Below, piece after piece: positions 47,134 to 59,150 of a stretch of 64,000 nt of DNA. The notes under the pieces are model-generated. The model ran no database searches. It was not told where the DNA came from and saw only the letters and a list, made by a program, of their open reading frames with translations. The stretch is from Miscanthus floridulus. Taxonomy: Eukaryota; Streptophyta; Magnoliopsida; Poales; Poaceae. Both the position numbers and the translations under genes were made by a program. The DNA lies in NCBI RefSeq assembly GCF_019320115.1, contig NC_089581.1, positions 96,505,316 through 96,569,315 on the forward strand. The letters run 5' to 3'. How positions within the stretch are numbered: position 1 is the stretch's first letter; each line of letters begins with the position of its first letter.

Positions 47134-47198
47134 GTAAGTATGATTTTTTATATGCTGATTTGTTGTTTCCTATATTATGTAAGAAATGTTACCAATAA

Positions 47199-49960
47199 TG
47201 TAACACCCTAAAAATTTTGCATTTTCTAAAATAGCCAAATTGATTTATTTAAGCAATTTGTGAGCATTGAACCTAGGGAAATAATAATTTTATGGAATTA
47301 AAATCAATTATAAGGTTAGTAACCTGTTGATGCATACATGTTGCTGCATATTTATTTTGTGAGGATTGGTCTTGATTCAAAGTTCAAATGAATTAAAAAT
47401 CTATTTGAAAGTGCTTTTGGAAATCTATTTGGAAAAGAAAAGGCAAAATTCTTTTTCTCCTCCTCCCCTTCTTCAATTCGGCCCGTGGCCTTTTTCCCCA
47501 CGCCAACGCACCAGCCTAGCCCTCCCGCGGCCTGCTCGCCCTTCCCCTCTCCCCTTCCTGGGCCAACCCAGCTTGGGCCAGGCAACCGCTACCACCGCAC
47601 CATCTGTCACCGCTCTCTCTATTGCCCCTGCTCCCTCCTTCGCGCTCGTCGACCTCACGAAAGAAACAACCGCCGCACAGTAGAAACGCCGCGATCTACC
47701 GCTCAAAAACAGCCATCCCCGAGCCACCTCCGCCCCATTTTTCCCCGTGGTGAGAACCCTCTCGCTCCCCTCTCTCTCCACGTGCAGTTTGTTTCTCGAT
47801 TCATGGCCCGTAGACCCATTTTTGCGTGCACCCGCGAGCTTCGACCGCCGGCTATGGCGACCACCACGCCAACCGCATCCACCGACCCCATTCTCGGCCT
47901 GGCCGAGGTCTCCTTCACCCCCTCTATCCCTTGGTGTTCGCAGATGCGAAAACCGAGGCTTCTAGGCCTTGTTTCCCGTGCGCTGATGAGGTTCTTGCCA
48001 TCGGCCATGGCAGCACCACCGTCGGGCCACTATTTTGGCCGGTGCCTCCCTCTCTCTCTTCCCCTCTCCAATCCAAGCCGTCCATCTCCAGATTTGCGGC
48101 CACAATTAGAAGATACCCCTTCATGGGTAGATTTGCTAAAGAGTCCCCCTGGTTTTGTCTTATTGAACCCGCCGTCCCTAGCGCAGTTTCCATAGTACGC
48201 TTCCTCAATTTGAAAATGTAAAGTGCACTGTTTTAGTCCAAAATACGTTTTCAGTATTTATAGAAATGCCGCTAGATTTGTTTTGCTCATAAAAACTTCG
48301 TTTTAGCTCCGAATTGACCTGCTCAAATTGCGTTAGCTTCGTAATTTTATAATCTATGTGTTAGTACCACTATTAATCAAGTTTGTAGCTTTTAAATTTC
48401 ATGGTTAGGTTTAATTAAATAAAGTGCTATAGGAAACCCCGTTTAATTCATAACTTTCGCGTTTTAGCTCCGAATTTCGTGAACTTCGCGTTGACATGAT
48501 CGTAGCGAGACATAGATTCTTTTCATAAACATTTTATCTTGTTTTCTATACTACTGGTGTACTGTTCTAACCATAGGATTGTTTGCTTTGCATGAATGTT
48601 CCTAGAATGTTGTGTGTTGCCGTGTTGGTCGTGTTCAGACGGTGAGGAGAATGTTGGAGATCAAGAGTTCTTCGATGACCAGCAGGACCAGCAAGAGTTT
48701 ATGAACCAAGGCAAGTATAGCATGGGCCTACCTTGATGTCCTAATCACTTTAATCATTTACTCATGTGCATGTGTCTAACTTGGATAACCATAAGGTCAT
48801 TCTAGTCTTTTGATGACATGTTCCCTTGACTCCTATGGGTTAATTACATATGGGTAGATTGCTAGTGCTCTAACTGAACATGATCTATACAATGGTTAAT
48901 GGTTCTATGGAACTAAAGGTAATACATGCTTTATAACAACTGATCCATAGGGCGAAGGTGCAAATGATTTTGATCATGATGCCCTAAGCCCTCCATAAGG
49001 ACTTATCTATCGACAAAAGCTAGGACTGACAGTGCAACCTTGAGAGTCATATGGCTCTGACTTTGGCTCAGTAATAGGACCTTTTATAGCTTGTTAGAGG
49101 TTACCTTTATGGCGCAAAAGGGGCTTGCCACGTTTGGTATAGGGCTGCCTCTATTCCTATGTGTATAGCCGTGATGGATATGTGCCATAGGAAAGGGGGG
49201 TTCATACATCTGCCTGCCGAGGAAACCTAGCGGCCCTAACTTGTTAGAGAAACCTATGAAATGACTTCATAGTGTACCCTGCCTGCTCACCTTGGTAGTG
49301 ACATGGGAGTAATTAACCCGGGCATATGGGAATCATGACTCGCGGTGAATGTGCACCACCTCTGCAGAGGGTTACAAACTGTTATAACAGCCATGCTCAC
49401 GGTCACGAGTGGCCCAGAAAACTCACAGAATAATTGGTTACTCATTGTTGTTCATTTATGATGGTTTATGATGATATGATCCAAATGATGCTAATATCTG
49501 ATTAAGTGGGTTTAAATGGGAGCTTAAGCATAACTTGACAATCACTGATGATAAAATCTTGACTTACTAAAAGTGCTAACAACAGTAAACCAGTGTCATC
49601 CTTTTTGAGCCTCATGAACCCCATGTTATCTTGTTGAGTACGGGATGTACTTATGCTTGTTTACTTTCTATATTTGGATAAAAATACCGGATGGGTAACA
49701 GATGACAACGTGTATGAGGAGTTTCCTGAGGATTATTAGGCTTGTGGTCAACCAGTTGACCTTCCCTGTGATGGTGTACCACGAGAGAGAGTTATCTTTT
49801 ATTTTCCGTTGTGATGTGTAAGACTAAGTTATGTTATTAACGTGATGTAAGATACACTATGATGATACTCTTTTATAATTTGTCAGCTTGTGTGTGTGAC
49901 TGATCCCTGGGCACACATGAGTTAGTGCATTCAATTTTATCCTTAAAATTGGGTGTGACA
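47199..49960 (+). repeat. Del/Tekay 5' LTR
   Basis: 2762 bases, TGTAACACCC...GGGTGTGACA. It contains a G/C-rich block (47460-48200) opening a 236-codon frame that is not kept in the other LTR. The part 48031-48630 is absent from the 3' LTR. Confidence 0.92.
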
Positions 49961-49963
49961 AAT

Positions 49964-49975
49964 TGGTATCAGTGT
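49964..49975 (+). other. Primer binding site, tRNA-Met type
   Basis: TGGTATCAGTGT lies three bases after the LTR. Nine leading bases match the initiator tRNA-Met site; the end is altered. Confidence 0.75.
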
Positions 49976-50151
49976 CGTGTTGACTGTAGGACGTAAGCCT
50001 AGTTAGAAATGGTCGCTTTAGCATTTTTGCTCCTCTGGTTTCATGCTTACTGTCTTATTCTTGTTATTTTACTAAAACATTTATGCTTTTCATACCTTAA
50101 TCTATTATATAAAATTGTTGATTCTAATTCTATCTCACTTTAAATCTATAG

Positions 50152-50999
50152 ATGTCTCATAACCCGAAGCCTGCCTGCCTCAGCACTACTGGCTACCGTG
50201 CCTTGTTCACCCCACGTGCTCCACAGGCGAAGAAGGAGATTGTGATCATCTCCGATGATGAGGAGATGGCTACCCCGACACCTGCACCTGCTCCTACTCC
50301 AGCTATCGCACCGGTCTATCCTACTATAGCTACCCCAGTGGAGTCATCAGCTACTTCACCTACACCTGTGCCATCCCCAGCTATCCTTGTGGTGGATGAG
50401 GAGATAGGCTGGAAGTGCAAGTACTACTTCAAGCCAGCCCCTAAGATGGCCTACTACCACACCCTCCTCACCCATGTGCTGGATGACTACTACCCCGATC
50501 TGCATGCCTCCATCAGCTATCATTGTGCAGAGTACTAGCATCCTTTGGAGGCAACCTTTTGGAAGGTAGAGCTAGTTGTCACTACTTGGAATGACATTAA
50601 GAATGGACATGAGGTGGAGACTGTCCACCGTGCCACTGCCAGGAGGGCTCATGCATTGGATGGCATGGAAGATGCAACGCAGGACGCCTACATCTACTAC
50701 CATGGCCATCATTTCGAGGCCATGAGGGAGGATCGTTTCAGGTTCCTTCCTTGTAATGATCATGAGGGTGTTTGGTAGGTCTTGGCACCACCAGAGATGA
50801 CCCAACTCTAGAAGCAACAGTGCAGCATGTCCATGCCATGTAGGGGGTCGATGAAGAAGTCAAGGGAGAGCTACGTGCATCACAGAGGGCCAAGAGACGC
50901 CTCTAGAAGCAAGTTGATGAACTACGTGCTCAACTTGGGCAGCCACCGATCTACAAGAAGAAGCGCCGGTCGTTCACCATGATTGACACCACCCCATAG
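50152..50999 (+). pseudogene. Pre-gag ORF of the Del/Tekay element
   Basis: One frame runs from MSHNPKPACLSTTGYRALFT through a Pro/Ala/Thr linker, WKCKYYFKPAPKMAYYHTLL, YYPDLHASISYHCAEY, a WKVELVV..N segment and a basic end near 50960 (KKKRRSF). It is broken only by TAG stops (50536, 50776, 50809, 50905, 50997 and others). An ORF at this position is known in grass Del/Tekay elements. I do not recognise a domain and its role is unknown. Confidence 0.65.
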
Positions 51000-51687
51000 A
51001 TGTTAGGTGCCTTGTTTTAAAGCTATGACGTTGTTAGTTCGTGTTTCATGTTTAGTCTTGTCTGGCCTTATGAACTTTGATGATTAGATGTTTTTAATTG
51101 TGAACTTGGTTGATTTGGAGTTTGGTTGTTTGCTGGAAGTTTGTGGGCATGTCCACAAGTTCCTTAGGTTGGAACCTTAAGTTTAGATGAAATCTTAATG
51201 CAGATGGTTTGCTTTATCTTATCTCTGCTGTGCTGTTTTCTGGAGCAGCCTGTGTTCTTTATTTTGTATCTCGAAATCTGGGCTGCCAAAAATTCTGAAT
51301 TTTTTGTGGAGATAACTAGACTTCTGTATCTTTTAAATGTCTCTAGAATCATGTCAAAATCTGTTCAGGTTTGTGAGATCTAGCTGTCACAAGTTGATGT
51401 TCCTGCACAGACTAAAACCCAGAACAGATTCGGTTTGGCTCTATTTTTGACCATGTGTGTGTCAGAATATGTAAAAGTGATCTAAATAAAAGTTGTAGCT
51501 GATCTCCTAAGCTTTCCAACCGTTCTTGGTACACCTCTGTTGGATCTCTGAAACTCAAGTTATGATAGATTTACTGAACTGCTGTTTTTGGAATCTTGTC
51601 CAGAAAATTCTCAGCATTGTTTCTTATCTCTTGTAAGCTCTCTATAATTTGGAAATCTCTAAATTTTGCGCATTTATTGGAAAACGG
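51000..51687 (+). other. Untranslated stretch between pre-gag ORF and gag
   Basis: T-rich sequence without an ORF of note. The long minus-strand ORF at 51164-51352 has no domain. It may act as gag leader. Confidence 0.55.
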
Positions 51688-52822
51688 ATGGCCGCAAGAG
51701 GAGGAAGAGGCAAAGGCCATGGTTGTGGACGTGACACTCTCATAAATCCACCACACCGTCACCTGTGACCATGGAACAATTGATGGGAATACAAGCGCAG
51801 TTGATGCAAGCTATGATGCAGCGCTTGGATAATGAACCTGCAAGAGGACTACTGCCTGTTCAGGTCAGGGATAAGCATGGAGAGTTTATGAAGGGTGGCC
51901 CACCGGTGTTCACCCATGCCTTAGACCCTATGGAGGCTTATGATTGGTTGCATGCTGTGGAGAAGCAACTTAACATAGCACAATGCAATGATCTTGAGAA
52001 GGTGTTGTATGCTTCTAGTCAACTCCAGGGAGCAGGTCAGGATTGGTGGGATTCTTTCTAGTATGGACGTCCCAACAACGCTCCTGCTATCACCTGGCAG
52101 GAATTCAAGGACAACTTCCAGTCTTATCATATCCCCGATGGACTGGGGAATTGAAGCAAGAGGAATTCAGATCCCTCAAGCAAGGATCCATGACTATGGC
52201 GGAGTATCATGACAAGTTTGCTCAACTGTCATGCTATGCTCCAAATGTTGTAGCTGAGGATAAGGAGAAGCAGCGCCATTTCTTCAAGGGACTATATGAT
52301 GGACTACAGCTTCAGCTGATGTCCAACACCTACCCTAACTTTCAGTCTTTGGTGAACCACGCTATTGTGATTGACGATAAGCGCAAAGAGATGGAAGCCA
52401 AGAAGAGGAGGCTTCAAGGGCAAGCTTCTGGAAGTAACACCCACCCACGTGCCTATCCCCAGCAGGGTTTTCAGCAAAGGAATCAAGGACAATCTAACCA
52501 GGGAAACCGTGGTCAGTATCCTCAACATAACCAGTTCTAGCAACGCCCTCAGTACCAGCAATAGTATGATAATCAGCGTCCCCCGCAACAGACTGGCAAT
52601 CCGGCAACACGCCAGGGAATGACCAACAATGCTCTAGTGAAGAGTGGTGCACCCAATAACCCTAATGCATGCTACCGCTGTGGAGAAGTAGGTCACTATG
52701 CTCATCAGTGTCCAAAGAAGCAGAACCAGCAAGCTCCTCAGAACCAGACTAGCAATCAGAAGTTCAACGCCCGACCACCTCACACTATGAAGGTGAACTA
52801 TGTGTCATTTGATGCAGCTTAG
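51688..52822 (+). pseudogene. gag: Del/Tekay gag pseudogene
   Basis: The start MAARGGRGKGHGCGR is followed by a frame change near 51760. The gag core is GPPVFTHALDPMEAYDWLHA (51900), then SSQLQGAGQDWWDSF and QEFKDNFQSYHIP, then the YHDKFAQLSCYAP block. A Gln/Asn-rich linker at 52400-52620 precedes the zinc knuckle CYRCGEVGHYAHQC (52672-52713), which keeps all CCHC ligands. Stops at 52060, 52540, 52561 and 52820 are all TAG, three of them next to Gln codons. Confidence 0.87.
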
Positions 52823-55800
52823 GAGATGCCTGAGGTCATGTTGGGTACGTTCAGTGTCAACTCTATCTCTGCTACAGTACTTTTTTATTCCAGTGCTTTG
52901 CATTCATTTATTTCCCAAGCATTTGTTAGAATGCATAGCATACCTTTGTGTGCCATGAAAAACCCCATACTAGTAAATTCACCATGAGGTAGTATGCCCG
53001 CTTCTTATTGGAGTCCCTCAACTAGCATTTCCTTAAGGGGGTAGACTTCAAAGTGAAACCTATTGTGTTGAGAACAGCAGGAATTGATCTTATTCTAAGA
53101 ATGGATTGGATGAAACAACACCGGGCAGTGATTCAATGTCAGGAGAAATCTGTGGTTGTGACATCACTCAATGGAGATAGAATCTGTGTAGAAGTGGTAG
53201 TGCAAGCTCAGCCTACAGCCACTGTGAATCAGTTGAATGGTGATGCCAATGAACAAGATCGTGTCATGGAGGAGTTCCCGGATGTCTTCCCCAATGACTT
53301 GCCAGGTATGCCACCTGACCAAGACATTGAATTCATTATTGAATTATTACCTAGAACTGCACCAATAGCTAAACGCCCATATAGAATGGGGGTTAATGAA
53401 TTAGAAGAGCTTAAGAAACAACTAAAAGAGTTGCAAGAAAAAGGTTTCATATGCCCCAGTTCTTCCCCATGAGGGGCACCTATGATCTTTGTGGATAAGA
53501 AGGATGGTAGCCAATGGATGTGTGTGGATTACCGTTCACTTAATGAGGTTACAATCAAGAATAAATACCCTTTTCCTAGGATTGATGATTTGTTTGATCT
53601 GTTAAGAGGAGCCTATGTGTTCTCCAAGATTGATCTCCGCTCAGGATACCATCAGCATAAGATTCAAAACTCGGACATACCCAAGTCAACATTCACTACA
53701 CAATATGGCTTGTATGAGTATACCATTATGTCTTTTGGATTGACCAATGCACCTACATACTTTATGTATCTGATGAATAAGGTGTTCATGGAGTTTCTGG
53801 ATAAATTTTTGGTGGTATTCATAGATGACATACTGATATTCTCCAAGACTGAAGAAGAACATGCTGAACATATAAGGTTGGTCTTGCAAAAGCTTAGAGA
53901 ACATAAGTTGTACGCTAAGCGGAGCAAGTGTGAGTTTTGGTTGAAGGAGGTCTCTTTTCTAGGTCATGTTGTCTCCAATGGTGGAATAGCAGTGGATCCA
54001 GGCAAGGTACAAGATGTGTTGAATTGGAAGCCACCAACCAATGTAAGTGAGATTCGTAGCTTCTTGGGATTGGCTAGATATTACAGGAGGTTCATTGAAG
54101 GTTTTTCCAAACTTGCTAAGCCTATGACAGCACTGTTGGAAAAGAATGCTAAGTATGTATGGTCGGATAAATGCCAGGCAAACTTTGATGAACTAAAGAA
54201 GAGATTGACTACAACTCCAGTATTGATTTTGCCCGACTTAAGCAAGAACTTCTCTATATATTGTGATGCATCCCGTTTGGGCCTTGGATGTGTGCTTATG
54301 CAAGAAGGAAGAGTGGTGGCATATGCATCTAGACAATTGAGGAAGCATGAGTTGAATTACCCTACTCATGACTTGGAATTAGCAGCTGTGGTACATGCTT
54401 TGAAAATCTAAAGACATTATCTAATTAGGCATAAGAGTGATATCTATATAGATCACAAGAGTTTGAAGTATATCTTTACCCAATTAGATCTGAATCTGAG
54501 ACAATGTCATTGGTTATAATTGATCAAAGACTATGATTTGGAAGTGCATTATCATCCGGGAAAGGCAAATGTCTTAGCTGATGCACTTAGTAGGAAGAGT
54601 TATGCTAATGGACTTGGGATGACATTTATGTCAGCAGAGTTGTGTGCTGAAATGGAGCATCTCAACTTGAGTCTTGTCACTAATGCAATGGAATTGGTGA
54701 TAGAGCCTACATTGGAGCAAGAGATACACAAAGGTCAATTGGAGGATGAAAAACTAAAAGAGATAGCGGAGAATGTAGTGCTTGGAAAGGCACCAGGATT
54801 TAGGATGGATGAGAATGGTACTCTTTGGTTCGGGAAAAGAATATGTGTATTTTATCGTAGGTTTGCCCCGCACTCAAAGGGGTTACGATTCAATATGGGT
54901 AATAGTGGATTGACTAACCAAGGTTGCTCACTTTTTACCAGTCAAGACTACCTATACAGGTGCAAGATTAGCAGAGTTGTACATGGAAATAATAGTGTGC
55001 TTACATGGTGTTCCCAAGAAAATTGTGTCGGATAGAGGCACTCAGTTTACATCGCAATTCTGGCATAAAGTACATAGATCTTTGGGGACAAAGTTGAATT
55101 TTAGTTCTGCTTACCACCCACAGACTGATGGATAGACTGAAAGGATCAACCAAATTTTGGAAGATATGTTGAGAGCTTGTGCACTACAGTATGGTAATAG
55201 TTGGGATAAGAGTCTGCCATACGCAGAGTTCTCGTACAACAACAGTTACTAGAAGAGTCTCAAGATGGCACCTTTCGAGGCGCTGTATGGACGTAAATGT
55301 AGAATGCCTTTGTTCTGGAATCAGACTGGTGAAACTCAAGTGTTTGGACCCGATGTCCTTAGAGACATGGAAGAACAAGTGAGAATGATTAGAAACAACT
55401 TAAGAGTGGATCAGTCACGACAGAAGAGTTACGCTGATACTCGCAGAAGAGAGCTGACTTTCAAAGTTGGAGATTATGTGTACTTGAAGGTGTCACTAAT
55501 GAGAAGTGTGAAAAGATTCAATATGAAGGGAAAGTTGGCACCAAGGTATATAGGACCTTTTAAGATCCTAGAGAGTCGTGGAGAAGTAGCCTATCAATTG
55601 GAACTGTCTAAAAGTTTGTCAGGTGTGCATGATGTGTTCCATGTTTCTCAATTGAAAAAGTGTTTGAGGGTACCAGAAGAGCAGATTCCTTTGGAAGAGC
55701 TTGCTGTTAAGGAAGATCTTACATATGAAGAGTATCCGATAAAGATCTTGGAAACTACCAAAAGAGTTACAAGAAGCCAAACTATAAAGATGTGCAAGGT

Positions 55801-55885
55801 GTAGTGGAATCGGTATACAGAGGATGAGGCCACTTGGGAAAGAGAAGAGGATCTGAGAAAGTCTTATCCCCAACTGTTTGAGTAA
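52823..55885 (+). pseudogene. pol: Del/Tekay pol pseudogene (PR-RT-RH-INT-chromodomain)
   Basis: The protease near 52880 reads LFYSSALHSFIS, with Tyr in place of the catalytic Asp. Reverse transcriptase 53376-53960 is well preserved: [47 protein letters not shown] and the active-site [10 protein letters not shown]. RNase H follows at 54150-54600. Integrase is damaged: after GTLWFGKRICV (54830) the zinc finger and first catalytic Asp are deleted and sequence resumes at 54895 in the 'VDRLTKVAHF' region. IVSDRGTQF and the DG*TER motif remain (55025, 55130). A chromodomain is recognisable at 55710-55860 (YEEYPIKILETTKR, then W.RYTEDEATWER). Stops at 53470, 54409, 54518, 55133, 55252 and 55802. 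Confidence 0.9.
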
Positions 55886-55920
55886 GCAATCACTTGAATC
55901 TCGAGGATGAGATTCATTTT

Positions 55921-55933
55921 AAGGGGGTAGAAT
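55921..55933 (+). other. Polypurine tract of the Del/Tekay element
   Basis: AAGGGGGTAGAAT ends right at the LTR start TGTAACACCC (55934). Confidence 0.8.
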
Positions 55934-58128
55934 TGTAACACCCTGAAAAATTTGCATTTTCTAAAATGGCCAAATTGATTTATTTAAGCAATTTGTGAGC
56001 ATTGAACCTAGGGAAATAATATTTTTTATGGAATTAAAATCAATTATAAGGTTAGTAACCTGTTGATGCATACATGTTGCTGCATATTTATTTTGTGATG
56101 ATTGGTCTTGATTCAAAGTTCAAATGAATTAAAAATCTATTTGAAAGTGCTTTTGGAAATCTATTTGGAAAAGAAAAGGCAAAATTCTTTTTCTTCTCCT
56201 CCCCTTCTTCAATTCGGCTCGTGGCCTTTTTCCCCGCGCCAACGCACCAGCCCAGCCCTCACATGGCCCGCTCGCCCTCCCCCTCTCCCATTCCTGGGCT
56301 GGCCCAGCTTGGGCCAGGCAACCGCTGCCACCGCACTAGCCGTCACCGCTCCCTCTGTTGCCCCCGCTCCCTCCTTTGCGCTCGCTGAGCTCATGAAAGA
56401 AACAACCGCCGCACCATAGAAATGTCAGGATCCACTGCTCGGAAATAGCCATCCCTAAGCCACCTCCGCCCCATTTTTCCCATGGTGAGAACCCTCTCGC
56501 TCCCCTATCTCTACCCGTGCAGTTTGTCTCTTGAATTGTGGCCCATAGACCCATTTTTGCATGCGCCCACAAGCTTCGGCCGCTAGGCATGGCGACCACC
56601 ACGCCAACCGCATCCACCAGCCCCATTCTTGGCCTGGCCGAGGTCTCCTTCACCCCCTCTATCCCTCGGTGTTCTCGGATGCAAAAACTGAGGCTTCTAG
56701 GCCTTGTTTCCCGTGCACCGGCGAGGTTCTTGCCGTCGGCCATGGCAGCGCCATCGTCGGGCCACTATTCCGTTGTCGACCATGGCAGCGCCAGCGTCGT
56801 GTTCAGATGGTGAGGAGAATGTTGGAGATCAAGAGTTCTTCGATGACCAGCAGGGCCAGCAAGAGTTTGTGAACCAAGGCAAGTATAGCATGGGCCTACC
56901 TTGATGTCCTAATCACTTTAATCATTTACTCATGTGCATGTGTCTAACTTTGATAACCATAAGGACATTCTAGTATTTTGATGACATGTTCCCTTGACTC
57001 CTATGGGTTAATTGCATATGGGTAGATTGCTAGTGCTCTAACTGAACATGATCTATACAATGGTTAATGGTTCTATGGAACTAAAGGTAATACATGCTTT
57101 ATAACAACTGATCCATAGGGCAAAGGCACAAATGATTTTGATCATGATGCCCTAAGCCCTTCATAAGGACTTATCTGTCGGCAAAAGCTGGGACTAATAG
57201 TGCAACCATGAGAGTCATATGGTTCTAACTTTAGCTCAGTAATAGGACCTTTTCTAGCTTGTTAGAGGTTGCCTTTATGGCGCAAAAGGGGCTTGCCACG
57301 TTAGGTATAGGGCTGCCTCTGTTCCTATGTGTATAGCCGTGATGGATATGTGCCATAGGAAAGGAGGGTTCCTACATCTGCCTGCCGAGGAAACCAAGCG
57401 GCCCCAACTTGTTAGAGAAACCTATAAAATGGCTTCATAGTGTACCCTGCCCGCTCACCTTAGCAGTGACATGGGAGTAATTAAACCGAGCATATGGGAA
57501 TCACGACTCGCGGTGAATGTGCACCACCTCTGCAGAGGGTTACAAACTGTTATAACAGCCGTGCTCACAGTCACGAGCGGCCCGGAAAACTCACAAAATA
57601 ATTGGTTACTCATTGTTGTTCATTTATGATGGTTTATGATGATATGATCCAAATGATGTTGATATCTGATTAAGTGGTTTTAAATGGGAGCTTAAGCATA
57701 ACTTGACAATCACTAATGATAAAATCTTGACTTACTAAAAGTGCTAACAGCAGTAAACCAGTGTCATCCTTTTTGAGCCTCATGAACCCCATGTTATCTT
57801 GTTGAGTATGGGATGTACTTACGCTTGTTTACTTTCTATATTTGGATAAAAATCCTGGATGGGTAACATATGACAACATGTATGAGGAGTTTCCTGAGGA
57901 TTATTAGGCTTGTGGTCAACCAGTTGACCTTCCCTATGATGGTGTTCCACGAGAGAGAGTTATCTTTTATTTTCCGCTGTGATGTGTAAGACTAAGTTAT
58001 GTTATTAACGTGATGTAAGATACACTATGATGATACTCTTTTATAATTTGTCAACTTGTGTGTGTGACTGATCCCTGGGCACACTTGAGTTAGTGCATTC
58101 AATTTTATCCTTAAAATTGGGTGTGACA
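55934..58128 (+). repeat. Del/Tekay 3' LTR with internal deletion
   Basis: 2195 bases, colinear with the 5' LTR except for one gap of about 570 bases after 56770. The gap is bridged by about 25 bases that resemble the sequence just upstream. Ends GGGTGTGACA, followed by AATAA. Confidence 0.92.
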
Positions 58129-58154
58129 AATAATAATTCTTATATGTGCTACAG

Positions 58155-59150
58155 AATATATAGATAAATTTTAGAGGAACAAGGGGCAAGTGATGATGTT
58201 GATAGTAGGCTAGCAGCAGAGTTTTCCAGCTTGGTTTTAGTCTCATGTATGTGATTAGCATATTTTAGTTCTGTCAGGCCAATCATTGGCAGAATTATAC
58301 GACAACTTAGTGGTGACGATGGTTTCATGTTTGTGTGCAGATTGAGGAGCTACATAGAGAGAAACCAATAGAGGTCAGTGATAGTTTGTATGTAATGTCA
58401 TGTGGTCCTGATACCCGAGTCTAGGTCTATGTAGCTTTCAGTATTAATGGAGTTAGGTATAGCACTATAGACCGCAAGAAATCCCTTCATACATAGAATA
58501 GTGGTGTCATGACCACCATCACAAATGAAGGCCAATCAGTGGAATTTATGGTGTTCTTAGAGAAGTTATTCAGTTGTTGTATAACTCCAGCATACAAAGC
58601 CATAGAACGGTGGTTGTTCTATGCTATGACTAGTACAATCTAGATGGCACTACGAAGTCTACAAGCATTGACGATGATTGACATTATAGATCCATCAACA
58701 TTAAATCATTGTGGTACAAGGATGACCCTTTCATTCTCGCAACACAGGCAAGGAAGACGTTTTATCTGCCGGACACCTCCTTGGGCAAAGATTGGTGGGT
58801 CATGCAAAAGTTCGAACATAGGGATATGTATGATGTGAATGAAATAGAGCCTATAGTGCACCAAGATGATCATTGTTCTGACAACGAGCATGAAGTCCTG
58901 TTGGGTGATGGTGATCAGGTTATGCACGAAGATGGTCATGGTGGAGAAGGCACTGTCATTCAAGCCAATATAGAAGACCTTCTAAGAGATAAGAGGGAAG
59001 CAGTTGGCATACTTGAAGGCAGCGAGGATGAAGATGAGGATGAAGATGATACTGGAAACCAGTATTGCAGTGATGACAGTAACTATGGCGACCGAGATCA
59101 TAGGTCTAGAGATGACGATGACTTGTTGGAGATTTCATGTATAATCTTTG
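58155..59150 (+). pseudogene. CACTA transposase pseudogene, 3' exon (DUF4216 region)
   Basis: Follows acceptor TGCTACAG at 58154. Joining CA of the upstream exon gives the frame that reads ILEEQGASDDVDSRLAAEFS. DUF4216 follows at 58390-58850: SLSCGPDTRV, VRYSTIDRKKS, then DPFILATQARKTFYLPDTSL and WVMQKFEHRDMYDV. The C-terminal part is very acidic (EGSEDEDEDEDDTGNQ at about 59020). Stops and frame changes occur at 58168, 58255, 58425, 58496 and near 58700. The end is near 59150, where the acidic tail runs out; the frame itself stays open to 59312. Confidence 0.78.

Larger units (their letters stand above)
47199..58128 (+). mobile_element. Del/Tekay chromovirus (Gypsy), near complete
   Basis: 10.9 kb with both LTRs, primer site, polypurine tract and a perfect target duplication AATAA (47194-47198 and 58129-58133). 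RT precedes integrase (Gypsy), and pol ends in a chromodomain, which places it in the Del/Tekay lineage. Long LTRs and an extra ORF before gag also fit. All ORFs have stops and integrase carries an internal deletion, so it is non-functional. It lies in an intron of the CACTA transposase. Confidence 0.93.

Noticed and set aside
47366..48221. ORFs up to 236 codons in the Del/Tekay 5' LTR
   Set aside because: The same region of the 3' LTR (56102-56904) has different, shorter frames, so there is no coding constraint.
59020..59080. Acidic repeat as a separate satellite
   Set aside because: The GAT/GAG-rich run encodes the acidic tail of the CACTA transposase frame.
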